Assembly (NCBI GenBank): GCA_035559595.1
Contig: DATMBF010000026.1
Coordinates: 8,607 to 72,606, forward strand
DNA from: DATMBF01 sp035559595
Lineage (GTDB): Bacteria > Bacteroidota > Ignavibacteria > UBA10030
DNA: 64,000 bases
Direction of reading: 5' to 3'
In this document: positions 45,145 through 53,771 of the stretch, one piece after another
Layout: every line of letters starts with the position of its first letter
Position numbering within the stretch: the stretch's first letter is position 1
Translations under genes and position numbers: made by a program
Notes under the pieces: model-generated
Told to the model about the DNA's origin: nothing
What the model saw: the letters and a program-made list of their open reading frames with translations, nothing else
Databases searched by the model: none

Positions 45145-46242
45145 CTAAACGTTGAATCGGAAAAACGCAATGTCTCCGTCTTCCATGACGTAGTCTCGAC
45201 CTTCGATATGGAGAAGACCCTGTTCTTTCACGGTCACCTCTGAGCCGAGCCTATCAATATCTGCGAATTTGACAATCTCGGCTCTAATAAATCCCTTTTC
45301 GAAGTCGCTATGGATAGAGCCTGCCGCCTGGGGGGCAAGCGTCCCGCGTTCAATTGTCCAGGCGTGTACCTCCTTCGGTCCGGCCGTGAAGAATGTGATG
45401 AGATGAAGCAAATCATAGCCTTCTCGAATGAGCTGAGCCAGCCCTGATTCTTTGAGTCCTAGCTCCTCAAGGAAATGAGGACGCTCGATCGAGGGGAGCT
45501 CGGCAACCTCAGCTTCGACTGCGGCACTAATGACAACCACTTTCGCTCCCTCCTTGGTCGCCACTTCTCTCACTGCCCGTACGTGCGCATTCTCACCTGC
45601 GACATCTTTTTCATGAACGTTGCACACATACATGACGGGTTTGCTCGTCAACAAGTGCATGTCTCGAAACCAGAGTTTCTCCTCATCCCCCGCAAGTGAA
45701 TAATACCGCGCAAGCCGTCCGCCAAGAAGGTGATCCCGAACCCGGGCGTAAAAGTCCGCCTCAGCTTTGATCTTCTTATCTCCGGACTTCGATCGTTTTT
45801 CAGCGTCGGTAAACTTTTTGTCCACCGTATCGAGGTCCTTGAGAATCAACTCTGTCTCGATCACCTCGATGTCACGCTTGGGATTGACACTTCCGTCTAC
45901 ATGGACAACATTCGGGTCATCGAAGCAACGAACGACATGTGCGATTGCATCGACATTCCGGATGTGTGAAAGGAACTGGTTGCCGAGTCCTTCTCCCCTG
46001 CTGGCTCCCTTGACCAGGCCGGCAATATCCACAAACTCAATTGACGTCGGGACAACTTTTGTCGGTGTGTAAATGTGTGCCAGTCGGTCAAGCCTGGGGT
46101 CTGGCACAGGCACAACGCCCACATTAGGGTCAATCGTGGAGAACGGATAATTCGCCGCCTCGGCCCCGGCGGCAGTGATGGCATTAAACAATGTGGACTT
46201 CCCGACATTGGGAAGTCCAACAATTCCGCAAGCAAAACCCAT
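45145..46242 (-). CDS. ychF: Ribosome-binding ATPase YchF (Obg family)
   Basis: TRAFAC-class P-loop protein of 365 residues that prefers ATP and binds ribosomes. G1 is GLPNVGKST (9-17), the Obg-type segment FVDIAGLVKGASRGEGLGNQFL gives G3, and VMYVCNVHEKD replaces the usual NKxD as in YchF. The C-terminal TGS-like domain starts at LITFFTAGPKEVHAWTI and ends EDGDIAFFRFNV. Single gene facing the large propeller gene tail-to-tail. Confidence 0.97.
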   Translation of the reverse strand: MGFACGIVGLPNVGKSTLFNAITAAGAEAANYPFSTIDPNVGVVPVPDPRLDRLAHIYTPTKVVPTSIEFVDIAGLVKGASRGEGLGNQFLSHIRNVDAIAHVVRCFDDPNVVHVDGSVNPKRDIEVIETELILKDLDTVDKKFTDAEKRSKSGDKKIKAEADFYARVRDHLLGGRLARYYSLAGDEEKLWFRDMHLLTSKPVMYVCNVHEKDVAGENAHVRAVREVATKEGAKVVVISAAVEAEVAELPSIERPHFLEELGLKESGLAQLIREGYDLLHLITFFTAGPKEVHAWTIERGTLAPQAAGSIHSDFEKGFIRAEIVKFADIDRLGSEVTVKEQGLLHIEGRDYVMEDGDIAFFRFNV

Positions 46243-46449
46243 GATGTCCTTTCAAAAGCCTTAGGAAATCTAAGAAAAAGTCTTTGTTTCTCCAAGCTCG
46301 TGACGCTCTTCACGTTTTGAGCTTGCAATGTGTCTCTGCACACTGATGGTGCAATAGTTGCCTTGATTCTGAGTTTCTGAACAATATCTTTGTGTCGTAG
46401 CAATGCAGCAGTCTAATTCAGCATTGTTCAACCATTAACAGGAGGTAGT

Positions 46450-47148
46450 ATGAAAACTTTTGCGCTGATGTGCCTTGCGGTTGTTCTGTTTGCTTTGCCG
46501 GCACGTTCGCAGGATGTTGTGCCATCGATCCAAGCTTCGTCCAAGGCGCTGCTGTTCTCATTCAGCGGATTCAGCTTTCTGAGCGCCGGAAATTTCGAAG
46601 GTGGGATTGGCGGAAAGTACTATCTGAGTGAGACAATGGCCGTGCGCGGCGGAGTGCAATTTGCGTCAGCGAGCCAGGATGTTCCCGCCAATCCGGCTAC
46701 GGGTCAAACCGGAACCGACGGAGAGATCTCAGCGAGTCGGTTTGGTGTTGCAGGAGCGGTGGAGTTGCACCTTTCCAAGGGACGCGTGCGGCCGTATGTG
46801 GGTGGCGGCCTTGGCTTTTCTACGACAAGCACGGAATCAAAGAATGCCGTTGTGGGTAACCCTCCCCCCTCCCAAACGACCACGAAGAACCGACAGGTCG
46901 GTGAATCGATTGGGGGAGTGACGTACACGGCGGGGTCCATGCTGTCGATTTACGGCCTGGCGGGAGTAGAATTCTTTCTGTATAAGGAAATCAGCCTTGC
47001 GGCAGAGTATCGGTTGGGCTTTAGCTCAATCTCCCGTCCCGACCAGGAGGTCACTTCAGGAACCACCACCGTGACCACCAAGGTGGGCGGGTCAAGCGCC
47101 ATTGGCGTGAATAGCGCTGGTGTTCTGACACTCGCGGTGTATTTCTAA
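46450..47148 (+). CDS. Outer-membrane beta-barrel protein
   Basis: A 232-residue protein with a signal peptide (MKTFALMCLAVVLFALPARSQ) and alternating-residue strands typical of an 8-strand OmpA/OmpX-like barrel: AVRGGVQFASASQ, VRPYVGGGLGFSTT, MLSIYGLAGVEFFLY, SLAAEYRLGFSSI, ending AGVLTLAVYF with an aromatic last residue. AGGAGG stands 5 bases before the ATG. It has no partner gene and is closed by a strong terminator. Confidence 0.85.
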   Translation: MKTFALMCLAVVLFALPARSQDVVPSIQASSKALLFSFSGFSFLSAGNFEGGIGGKYYLSETMAVRGGVQFASASQDVPANPATGQTGTDGEISASRFGVAGAVELHLSKGRVRPYVGGGLGFSTTSTESKNAVVGNPPPSQTTTKNRQVGESIGGVTYTAGSMLSIYGLAGVEFFLYKEISLAAEYRLGFSSISRPDQEVTSGTTTVTTKVGGSSAIGVNSAGVLTLAVYF

Positions 47149-47170
47149 ATCGCTACCTCACCTCATCCTC

Positions 47171-47211
47171 AGAGGCGCTCGGGCGAAGCCAGAGCGCCTC
47201 TTCTATTTTTT
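47171..47211 (+). terminator. Intrinsic terminator after the barrel gene
   Basis: A perfect 10-bp stem AGAGGCGCTC/GAGCGCCTCT (47171-47180, 47192-47201) with an 11-base loop is followed by a T run (47205-47211). It insulates the barrel gene from the arginine operon. Confidence 0.9.
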
Positions 47212-47224
47212 CTCAAAAACAAAC

Positions 47225-47259
47225 TTGCATAAATATACATTCATATGTATATTTATACA
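47225..47259 (+). promoter_or_regulatory. argC promoter overlapped by two ARG boxes
   Basis: Two sites fit the ArgR core TGnATwwwwATnCA exactly: TGCATAAATATACA at 47226-47239 and TGTATATTTATACA at 47246-47259, 20 bases apart as in paired ARG boxes of known arg operons. Together they form a 12-bp perfect inverted repeat (47229-47240, 47245-47256). A TTGCAT (47225-47230) and TATATT (47248-47253) with a 17-base spacer suggest a sigma-70-type promoter exactly under the boxes, putting transcription start at about 47260, next to the ATG. argR itself lies in the operon. Confidence 0.75.
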
Positions 47260-47260
47260 C

Positions 47261-48277
47261 ATGATAACAGCCTCGATTATCGGAGCGTCGGGATACTCCG
47301 GCTTCGAATTAACAAAACTGCTCCTCCGCCACTCATCCGTTAAGCTCCAATCCCTTTTTGCAAATAGTTCCGCGGGCAAGCGAGTTGATGAAATCTATCC
47401 GAGTGCCGCGCGTCTGAGTCGGCATCGTTACGAAACGTATTCGATCGAAGCTGCATGTTCAAGTGACGTTGTCTTCATTGCCCTCCCGTCCGGTGAAGCT
47501 ATGAAAATTGTCCCGGAGCTGCTCGACCGAGGGAAGAAAGTCATCGACCTTGGTGGTGACTTTCGTCTGGATCGCGCCGCCGAGTACGAGCGGTACTACA
47601 AACACGATCATATCGCTCCAGAACTTCTGCACGAGGGCGTGTACGGCTTGCCCGAGTGGAATGCAAACGCCATAAAGCAAGCAAGGCTCATTGCCAACCC
47701 AGGCTGCTATCCGACGAGTGCATTACTTCCTCTTCTTCCCCTGCTGAAAGAAAACGCGATTCAGCCGCATGGAATCATCATCAACTCGCTGTCGGGGGTT
47801 TCGGGTGCAGGTCGAAGCTCGTCTGCGGAACTGTCGTTTGCCGAAGTGAACGAATCGGTAAAGGCGTACAAGGTGATGGTTCATCAACATATCCCAGAAA
47901 TCAAACATGCAGTGAATCTCTTTGCGGCTTGTGATGCCTCCTTTTCCTTTGTGCCACACCTTCTTCCGATCACACGCGGGATCTATACCACGATTTATGC
48001 TCCGGTATCCAATGATCTAAGTGAAGATAAAGTGTTCAGCATTTACCATTCGTATTATGAGAAGGAACCGTTTGTTCGATATTCTGCTATAGCCATTCCG
48101 GAAATCAAGAACGTTGTATACACAAATTCTATCGACATCGGATTTCGGATTGATAGAGACAACAACCGCCTGATTGTTTTTTCTGCCATAGACAATCTCA
48201 TCAAAGGCGCGGCAGGGCAGGCCGTGCAGAACATGAATCTCCTCTTCGGTTTTGACGAAACGGAAGGCTTACTATGA
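47261..48277 (+). CDS. argC: N-acetyl-gamma-glutamyl-phosphate reductase ArgC
   Basis: NADPH-dependent reductase, third step of arginine synthesis, making N-acetylglutamate semialdehyde. I start at ATG 47261 (338 residues); the earlier open TTG lies inside the operator. The Rossmann start SIIGASGYSGFELTKLL is at residues 5-21. The catalytic cysteine lies in ANPGCYPTSALLPL near 144, and GVSGAGRSS and VPHLLPITRGIYTT are family motifs. No Shine-Dalgarno precedes the start, consistent with a leaderless message. The stop overlaps argJ (ATGA). Confidence 0.96.
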   Translation: MITASIIGASGYSGFELTKLLLRHSSVKLQSLFANSSAGKRVDEIYPSAARLSRHRYETYSIEAACSSDVVFIALPSGEAMKIVPELLDRGKKVIDLGGDFRLDRAAEYERYYKHDHIAPELLHEGVYGLPEWNANAIKQARLIANPGCYPTSALLPLLPLLKENAIQPHGIIINSLSGVSGAGRSSSAELSFAEVNESVKAYKVMVHQHIPEIKHAVNLFAACDASFSFVPHLLPITRGIYTTIYAPVSNDLSEDKVFSIYHSYYEKEPFVRYSAIAIPEIKNVVYTNSIDIGFRIDRDNNRLIVFSAIDNLIKGAAGQAVQNMNLLFGFDETEGLL

Positions 48278-49491
48278 AAGATCGTTCGGTACATGAAACT
48301 CACGGAGGCGTAACCGCGCCAAAGGGTTTTCGAGCTGCTGGAATGTATTGTGGTATTCGGAAAGTAAAAAAGGATCTTGCATTGATTGTCTCAGATGTAC
48401 CTGCAGTAGCCGCAGGCGTGTTTACACTCAACAAGACTCAAGCTGCACCGATTCTGGTCGACAAGATCCAGCTCAAGAAGTCCCAATTCTGCTCCGCCAT
48501 TGTCGTGAACAGTGGAAACGCTAATGCGTGCACGGGTGAGCGTGGACTCAATGATGCCTGGACCATGGTTTCTGAAACGGCAAAATCCCTGAAGCTCCCG
48601 GAAGATCAAGTTCTTGTTTCATCCACGGGTGTTATCGGACAGTATCTGCCGATGGAGAAGATTATCGATGGGATTCGCCAGCTTGCAGGCCGGTTAACGA
48701 GGGTGGGAAGCAATGAGGCCGCAGAGGCAATCATGACAACGGATACCTACGCGAAGGAAGTGGCCGTGCGATTTAGTCTCCGAGACACTTTGGTAACTAT
48801 CGGCGGGATTGCAAAGGGGTCCGGTATGATCGCCCCCAATATGGCTACGATGCTGGCCTTTCTGACGACCGACGCGGTGATCTCTCCCGAGGCGTTGCGG
48901 AAGGCTCTTTCGCAAGCGAACGATCGATCCTTCAACCGAATTACGGTTGACGGCGACATGAGCACCAACGATATGGCATTGCTCCTTGCCAATGGGCAGG
49001 CCGGTAACGAGCCGATCAAGGAGGATACTGAAGAATATCAGCTGTTCGTTTCCGCTCTCGAATATGTGATGATCAAGCTCGCGAAGATGATTGCGCGCGA
49101 TGGCGAAGGGGCGACGAAGTTGATTGAAATCCTTGTCAAAGGTGCGAAGACGGAATCGGAAGCAGCGCAGGCAGCCCGATCAGTGGCAAACTCAAACCTG
49201 GTCAAGACGGCGATCCACGGCAACGACGCGAATTGGGGCCGCATTATGGCTGCGCTGGGGTATTCGGGGGTGGATGTTGATCCAGACATTGTCGAGATCT
49301 CGTTTAACGGACTGCCGATTCTCAAGAGGCATTATGAGATCGTCATTGATGAAGAAAAAGCCAAGCAGGCGCTCACGCAAGAACACATTGTTATTACGAT
49401 TGATTTGAATCAAGGTAGAGCGCTCGCACGATTCTGGACATGTGACCTCACGAAAGAATACGTCCACATCAATGCGAGTTACCGATCATAG
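48274..49491 (+). CDS. argJ: Glutamate N-acetyltransferase / amino-acid acetyltransferase ArgJ
   Basis: Ornithine acetyltransferase that moves acetyl groups from N-acetylornithine to glutamate, closing the cyclic arginine route. The 405 residues contain the self-cleavage motif KGSGMIAPNMATMLAF, where T192 would be the new N-terminal nucleophile of the beta chain. NSGNANACTG near 79-88 and STGVIG near 117 are also typical. Presence of argJ means an argE deacetylase is not needed. Whether it is mono- or bifunctional cannot be told from the sequence. Confidence 0.96.
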   Translation: MKDRSVHETHGGVTAPKGFRAAGMYCGIRKVKKDLALIVSDVPAVAAGVFTLNKTQAAPILVDKIQLKKSQFCSAIVVNSGNANACTGERGLNDAWTMVSETAKSLKLPEDQVLVSSTGVIGQYLPMEKIIDGIRQLAGRLTRVGSNEAAEAIMTTDTYAKEVAVRFSLRDTLVTIGGIAKGSGMIAPNMATMLAFLTTDAVISPEALRKALSQANDRSFNRITVDGDMSTNDMALLLANGQAGNEPIKEDTEEYQLFVSALEYVMIKLAKMIARDGEGATKLIEILVKGAKTESEAAQAARSVANSNLVKTAIHGNDANWGRIMAALGYSGVDVDPDIVEISFNGLPILKRHYEIVIDEEKAKQALTQEHIVITIDLNQGRALARFWTCDLTKEYVHINASYRS

Positions 49492-49555
49492 GAATTCGTG
49501 TTGTTGTGCCAGCGTAGACGTGCGGATTTTCTAAACATTCTTGCTCACAAGAGCC

Positions 49556-50494
49556 ATGATTGACTCATCGACTAAAGAAGAAGTTCTTATCGAAGCTCTA
49601 CCGTACATCCAAAAGTACGAAGGGACGACCTTTGTCATCAAGTACGGCGGCGCAGCGATGACAAACGAACAGCTCAAACAAACCTTTGCGAAGGATGTAA
49701 CGCTCCTGCGGAAAATCGGGATTAACATTGTCATCGTACACGGCGGCGGCAGGGAGATTACCGATGTCGGCAACGCTTTAGGAATTTCGACGAAGTTCGT
49801 CAACGGCCAACGATATACCGATAAGCAGATGATCGAGGTTGTTCTCATGGTCCTTGCCGGAAAAGTGAACAAAGAGATCGTGAATCTCATCAACACTAAC
49901 GGCGGCAATGCAGTCGGACTTTCCGGAATGGATAACAATCTCCTGAGGGCGCGGAAGTTGTCAGACAACGGCATGGATCTCGGTCTGGTCGGAGAGATCA
50001 CTGCGGTCAATATTCAGTTTCTGAATCTCCTTCTCCAAAACGGCATGATGCCTGTGATCGCTCCCGTCGGAGTCGGTGAGAAAGGGGAGATCTTCAACAT
50101 CAATGCCGATATCGCCGCCAGCGCAATGGCCATGGCGCTGAAGGCCGAAAAGCTTGTGTATCTCAGCGATATCGAGGGAGTGCTCGTGAACAACAAGCTC
50201 ATTTCGACGCTCACGAAGCGCGAGGCGGAATCCTTGATTCACCAGGGCGCGATCTTTGGGGGAATGATCCCGAAGGTAAACTCAGCGTTCAAAACGCTTG
50301 ATGCGGGGGTCAACAAGGTTCATATCATCGACGGCAGGCTGAAGCACTCACTGTTGCTGGAGATCTTCACGGATGAAGGCATCGGCACACAAATGATCCA
50401 CGAAAGCGGCTCAAAGCCCGACAACCGCTCACAACCTGAGAACGAGCGACTTTCGGTTTCTTCAACCCTCACTTTCAAAGGCTTATCGTCATGA
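49556..50494 (+). CDS. argB: Acetylglutamate kinase ArgB
   Basis: Amino-acid kinase that phosphorylates N-acetylglutamate, usually the feedback-controlled step. I use ATG 49556 (312 residues). The lysine-glycine start FVIKYGGAAM is near 26-35, the glycine-rich NIVIVHGGGREI near 65-76, the substrate segment NGQRYTDKQMIEVV near 89, and the ATP site KLVYLSDIEGVL near 201. A C-terminal extension of about 20 polar residues goes beyond the family core. It overlaps argF as ATGA and follows argJ by 64 bases. Confidence 0.96.
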   Translation: MIDSSTKEEVLIEALPYIQKYEGTTFVIKYGGAAMTNEQLKQTFAKDVTLLRKIGINIVIVHGGGREITDVGNALGISTKFVNGQRYTDKQMIEVVLMVLAGKVNKEIVNLINTNGGNAVGLSGMDNNLLRARKLSDNGMDLGLVGEITAVNIQFLNLLLQNGMMPVIAPVGVGEKGEIFNINADIAASAMAMALKAEKLVYLSDIEGVLVNNKLISTLTKREAESLIHQGAIFGGMIPKVNSAFKTLDAGVNKVHIIDGRLKHSLLLEIFTDEGIGTQMIHESGSKPDNRSQPENERLSVSSTLTFKGLSS

Positions 50495-51456
50495 ACAATC
50501 ATTTTCTCTCACTCCTTGATTTGAAAGCTGAAGAACTTGAGGAGATGTTCGTGCTGAGCGATTGGCTGCGCGAAACCAGTTCTCATCAACCCTTCCAAGG
50601 GAAGACAGCGGCGCTGATTTTTCAAAAGCCGTCTCTGCGCACCCGTGTGTCGTTTGAGGTCGGGATTTATCAGCTCGGTGGTCATCCCATCTTTCTTTCA
50701 CAGGAGAGTATCGGTATCGGTGTCCGTGAGAGTGCTGCCGATGTCGCTCGATTGCTTTCACGCTACTGCATGATGGTGGTTGCTCGGCTCTATGACCATC
50801 AGCTCCTTCTTGATCTTGCGCGCCATTCTACGATTCCCGTCATCAACGCGCTGACCGATTATTCTCATCCCTGTCAGGTGATGGCCGATCTCTACACAAT
50901 CCGTCAACAAAGAAAACTGCATCCCAATCTTAAAGTTGTTTTCATTGGGGATGGGAACAATGTCGTGAACTCGTGGCTGGAGATGGCCATGCTCTATCCT
51001 CTGCATTTTGTTCTGGCATGTCCACCGGGGTACGAGCCGGATCGTGCACTGCTCAAGCGTGCTCAATCCACCGGATTAAGCCGCATTGAGGTCATGAACG
51101 ACGTCCAGGCGGCGGTTCGGGATGCTGACGTTCTCTATACAGACGTCTGGGCAAGTATGGGTCAAGAACAGGAGGCAGAGCGACGCAGGAAAGATTTTGC
51201 GGGATATGCCGTAACGAAGGAATTGCTCCAGCGGGCAAAGACTGATTGCATAGTTTTACATTGCCTGCCTGCTCACCGCGGCGAGGAAATTACCGAAGAG
51301 GTGCTTGACGGTCCACGGTCTGTCGTCTTCGATCAAGCGGAGAATCGCTTGCATGTCCAAAAAGCAATTATGCTTCGGCTGATGAATAAATCAAATGGCA
51401 CACATCTGGCAAAAGAGCTGGAACAGAAGATTCGCACGGCGCAAACCGTCTCATGA
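50491..51456 (+). CDS. argF: Ornithine carbamoyltransferase ArgF
   Basis: Transfers carbamoyl from carbamoyl phosphate to ornithine, giving citrulline. The 321 residues carry the carbamoyl-phosphate loop SLRTR (48-52), HPCQ (126-129), the ornithine SMG loop (222-224) and HCLP (257-260), which together favour ornithine over N-acetylornithine or N-succinylornithine. The gene is coupled at both ends: its start overlaps argB and its stop overlaps argR, both as ATGA. Confidence 0.95.
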   Translation: MNNHFLSLLDLKAEELEEMFVLSDWLRETSSHQPFQGKTAALIFQKPSLRTRVSFEVGIYQLGGHPIFLSQESIGIGVRESAADVARLLSRYCMMVVARLYDHQLLLDLARHSTIPVINALTDYSHPCQVMADLYTIRQQRKLHPNLKVVFIGDGNNVVNSWLEMAMLYPLHFVLACPPGYEPDRALLKRAQSTGLSRIEVMNDVQAAVRDADVLYTDVWASMGQEQEAERRRKDFAGYAVTKELLQRAKTDCIVLHCLPAHRGEEITEEVLDGPRSVVFDQAENRLHVQKAIMLRLMNKSNGTHLAKELEQKIRTAQTVS

Positions 51457-51908
51457 AAAAGAAGCGGCAATTTCTGATTAAGCAAATTATCGCGCATCAA
51501 CCGATTGCGAGTCAGGAAGATTTGTGTCGGGTGTTGCGGAAGGCGGGATTCAATGTAACCCAAGCGACGCTTTCCCGGGACCTCAAAGAGTTGGGCATTG
51601 CCCGAGTTCACACCCCGCAAGGGGTCAAATATGAGCTTCGACCTGAAATGGAAGAACGGCGTCTGCAATCGATCGTCGGCTATGAGGTTGAGAGTGTGGA
51701 TGCGAATGAAGCGTTTGTTGTCATCAAAACACTGCCCGGACGGGCGCAAGGGGTTGCTTCGATCATCGACAGCCTCCATCATCCCTATATTCTCGGAACG
51801 CTTGCCGGGGATAACACGATCTTTGTGACACCAACATCGACAAAAAAAACAGGAGAGATTCTACGCTTTTTGCGAGACCTCATGATGAAGGAGCGTCAGG
51901 TTGCATAA
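51453..51908 (+). CDS. argR: Arginine repressor ArgR
   Basis: Arginine-responsive transcription factor of 151 residues. The N-terminal winged helix includes VTQATLSRDLKELGIARV (about 35-52). The C-terminal oligomerisation and arginine-binding domain ends GTLAGDNTIFVTPTS, with the GT-AGD-T pattern that binds L-arginine. Lying inside the operon whose promoter holds two ARG boxes, it very likely represses its own transcription. The start overlaps argF (ATGA). Confidence 0.95.
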   Translation: MKKKRQFLIKQIIAHQPIASQEDLCRVLRKAGFNVTQATLSRDLKELGIARVHTPQGVKYELRPEMEERRLQSIVGYEVESVDANEAFVVIKTLPGRAQGVASIIDSLHHPYILGTLAGDNTIFVTPTSTKKTGEILRFLRDLMMKERQVA

Positions 51909-51938
51909 CAACGAGCATTGTACCATGGAGGATTTGAC

Positions 51939-53165
51939 GTGAAAAAGATGAAGATTGCAGTGGCTTACTCGGGTGGTCTAGACACATCTGTTATTGTCAA
52001 ATGGCTACAAGAGAAGTATAACGCTGATGTCATTACGGTTACCGGCAACCTTGGGCAGAAAAAGGAATTGGTGGGAGTTGCAGAAAAGGCCTACAAGACC
52101 GGTGCCAAAAAAGTGTACGTGCAAGATCTTCGGGATGAGTTTGTGGAGGAGTATGTCTTTCCGGCGCTAAAAGCGGGAGCATTGTATGAGCACACTTATC
52201 CGATGGCGACTTCGTTGGGAAGGCCACTCCTTGCAAAAGCGCTTGTTGAGGTGGCTCGGAGAGAACAATGCACCGCTGTGGCCCATGGTTGTACAGGAAA
52301 AGGAAATGACCAGGTGCGATTTGAGGCGACCGTTGCTGCCCTCGCTCCGGACTTAAAAGTGATGGCTCCACTGCGTGAGTGGGAGTTCAAATCGCGCGAG
52401 GAGGAGATCGAATACTGCATTCGTCATGGAATTCCGGTTAAAGCGACGAAAGAGAGCCCCTATTCGATCGATGAAAACGTATGGGGGACCAGCATCGAGT
52501 GCGGAATCCTTGAGGACCCAATGGCTGAGCCGCCGGAGGACGCATTCCAGCGTACGGTCTCTCCCTTGAAAGCGCCGGATAAGCCGGTTTACGTAACGAT
52601 GGGGTTTGAACGCGGTGTTCCGGTCAGCCTCAATGGAAAGAAATTGAAAGGATTCGATATCGTCGATCGGCTCAACGAGATTGCAGGTACCAATGGCGTG
52701 GGGCGGATCGACCTTGTGGAGAATCGGCTTGTGGGAATCAAGTCGCGCGAGATCTATGAAGCTCCCGCTGCCGTGACGCTGCATTTCGCACACCGCGAAC
52801 TCGAGCGCTTAACACTGGACAAGGAAGTGTTCCACTACAAAGCGAAAATAGCACACGATTATTCCAATATTATCTATAACGGTCTATGGTTTTCGCCTCT
52901 GAAGAAAGCTTTGGACGGTTTCATTGAAGAAACTCAGAAGACGGTGAACGGAACAGTCAAGCTGAAACTTTACAAAGGGAATATCGAGATCGCTGGCCGG
53001 ACATCGCCCAATTCTCTCTATGATACCAAGCTGGCTACTTACACCGAAGAGGATCAGTTTGACCACAAGGCGAGCGAGGGGTTCATTAAAATCTTCAGTT
53101 TGCCGCTGAAGACGTACTATAGAGTGAACGCGAATGGAGGGAAGAGGAGGAAAGTGAAGAAGTAG
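51939..53165 (+). CDS. argG: Argininosuccinate synthase ArgG
   Basis: ATP-dependent ligase that joins citrulline and aspartate. I start at the GTG at 51939, 7 bases after GGAGG, giving 408 residues; an upstream in-frame TTG lacks a site. The ATP pyrophosphatase loop VAYSGGLDTSVIVKWL is at the N terminus. HGCTGKGNDQVRFE near 115-128 binds citrulline/aspartate, and SIECGILEDP follows. It is 30 bases after argR, probably in the same transcript. Confidence 0.96.
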   Translation: MKKMKIAVAYSGGLDTSVIVKWLQEKYNADVITVTGNLGQKKELVGVAEKAYKTGAKKVYVQDLRDEFVEEYVFPALKAGALYEHTYPMATSLGRPLLAKALVEVARREQCTAVAHGCTGKGNDQVRFEATVAALAPDLKVMAPLREWEFKSREEEIEYCIRHGIPVKATKESPYSIDENVWGTSIECGILEDPMAEPPEDAFQRTVSPLKAPDKPVYVTMGFERGVPVSLNGKKLKGFDIVDRLNEIAGTNGVGRIDLVENRLVGIKSREIYEAPAAVTLHFAHRELERLTLDKEVFHYKAKIAHDYSNIIYNGLWFSPLKKALDGFIEETQKTVNGTVKLKLYKGNIEIAGRTSPNSLYDTKLATYTEEDQFDHKASEGFIKIFSLPLKTYYRVNANGGKRRKVKK

Positions 53166-53209
53166 GAGGAGTTTGCATTCGATGTGAGTTGTACGTATTA
53201 TCGGATCGC

Positions 53210-53421
53210 ATGACGACTCTCGTTGACGTTCTTCTTGATGTTGTGAAGCGTCTCGATGCCATAAGCATTCCTTCCATGGTGAGAAAGAGACACGTTCAGA
53301 GCAACAGCTGAGGGATATCGAGCGCGTCAATCACTCAAGAAGAAATACCTTGGACGTGGACTACATCCGTGCTTGGGCGGCGAAGCTCTCCATTTCCAAT
53401 GACCTCGAAAGGTTCCTGTGA
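53210..53421 (+). pseudogene. Eroded nucleotidyltransferase, internally deleted
   Basis: An N-terminal piece from ATG 53210 (TLVDVLLDVVKRLDAISIPSM) matches the opening of stand-alone nucleotidyltransferases, which would continue into the GSxxxS catalytic motif. Instead the sequence jumps, out of frame, to a typical C terminus: EQQLRDIERV, then LDVDYIRAWAAKLSISNDLE and a stop at 53421. The catalytic core is gone. The join lies around 53278-53300. The remnant ends by overlapping the next small gene as GTGA, the layout of an intact two-gene module. Confidence 0.65.
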
Positions 53422-53699
53422 AGACTGATACCCATTCCCTGATTCAGGAAGAAATAGACCGCCGTTGGTCCCGGATGACAGCTCGCGAGAAGCTTGAGCG
53501 TTGTGCGGCTCTTTTTGAATCTGGAAGGATTTTTGCCGAGCGGCTCGTCAAAGAGCGCAATCCCTCCTTGCATGGCGTGGATCTAGAAATGGCTGTGTTT
53601 CGGTTCCTGTACCGGAGTTCTCTCCCGCCGGAGGTACTGGATGACGCCGAACGACATCTTCGCAACTGGCGAACAAAGAACCCCCGGCAGTCGCATTGA
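53418..53699 (+). CDS. Small helper protein of a nucleotidyltransferase module
   Basis: A 93-residue protein starting at a GTG that overlaps the stop of the eroded nucleotidyltransferase. The sequence MKTDTHSLIQEEIDRRWSRM, then TAREKLERCAALFESGR and a terminal helix, fits the small helical partners commonly encoded next to such enzymes, whose role is not established (some pairs are suspected toxin/antitoxin units). With its partner destroyed, the gene may be an orphan. It lies between argG and argH, inside the arginine operon. Confidence 0.6.
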   Translation: MKTDTHSLIQEEIDRRWSRMTAREKLERCAALFESGRIFAERLVKERNPSLHGVDLEMAVFRFLYRSSLPPEVLDDAERHLRNWRTKNPRQSH

Positions 53700-53771
53700 C
53701 CCCCTCCCCTTTTTTCTCTATCTTTCTGCCCACCATTTTCTCTCAACGATAACAGGAACGGTCCGATTCTT

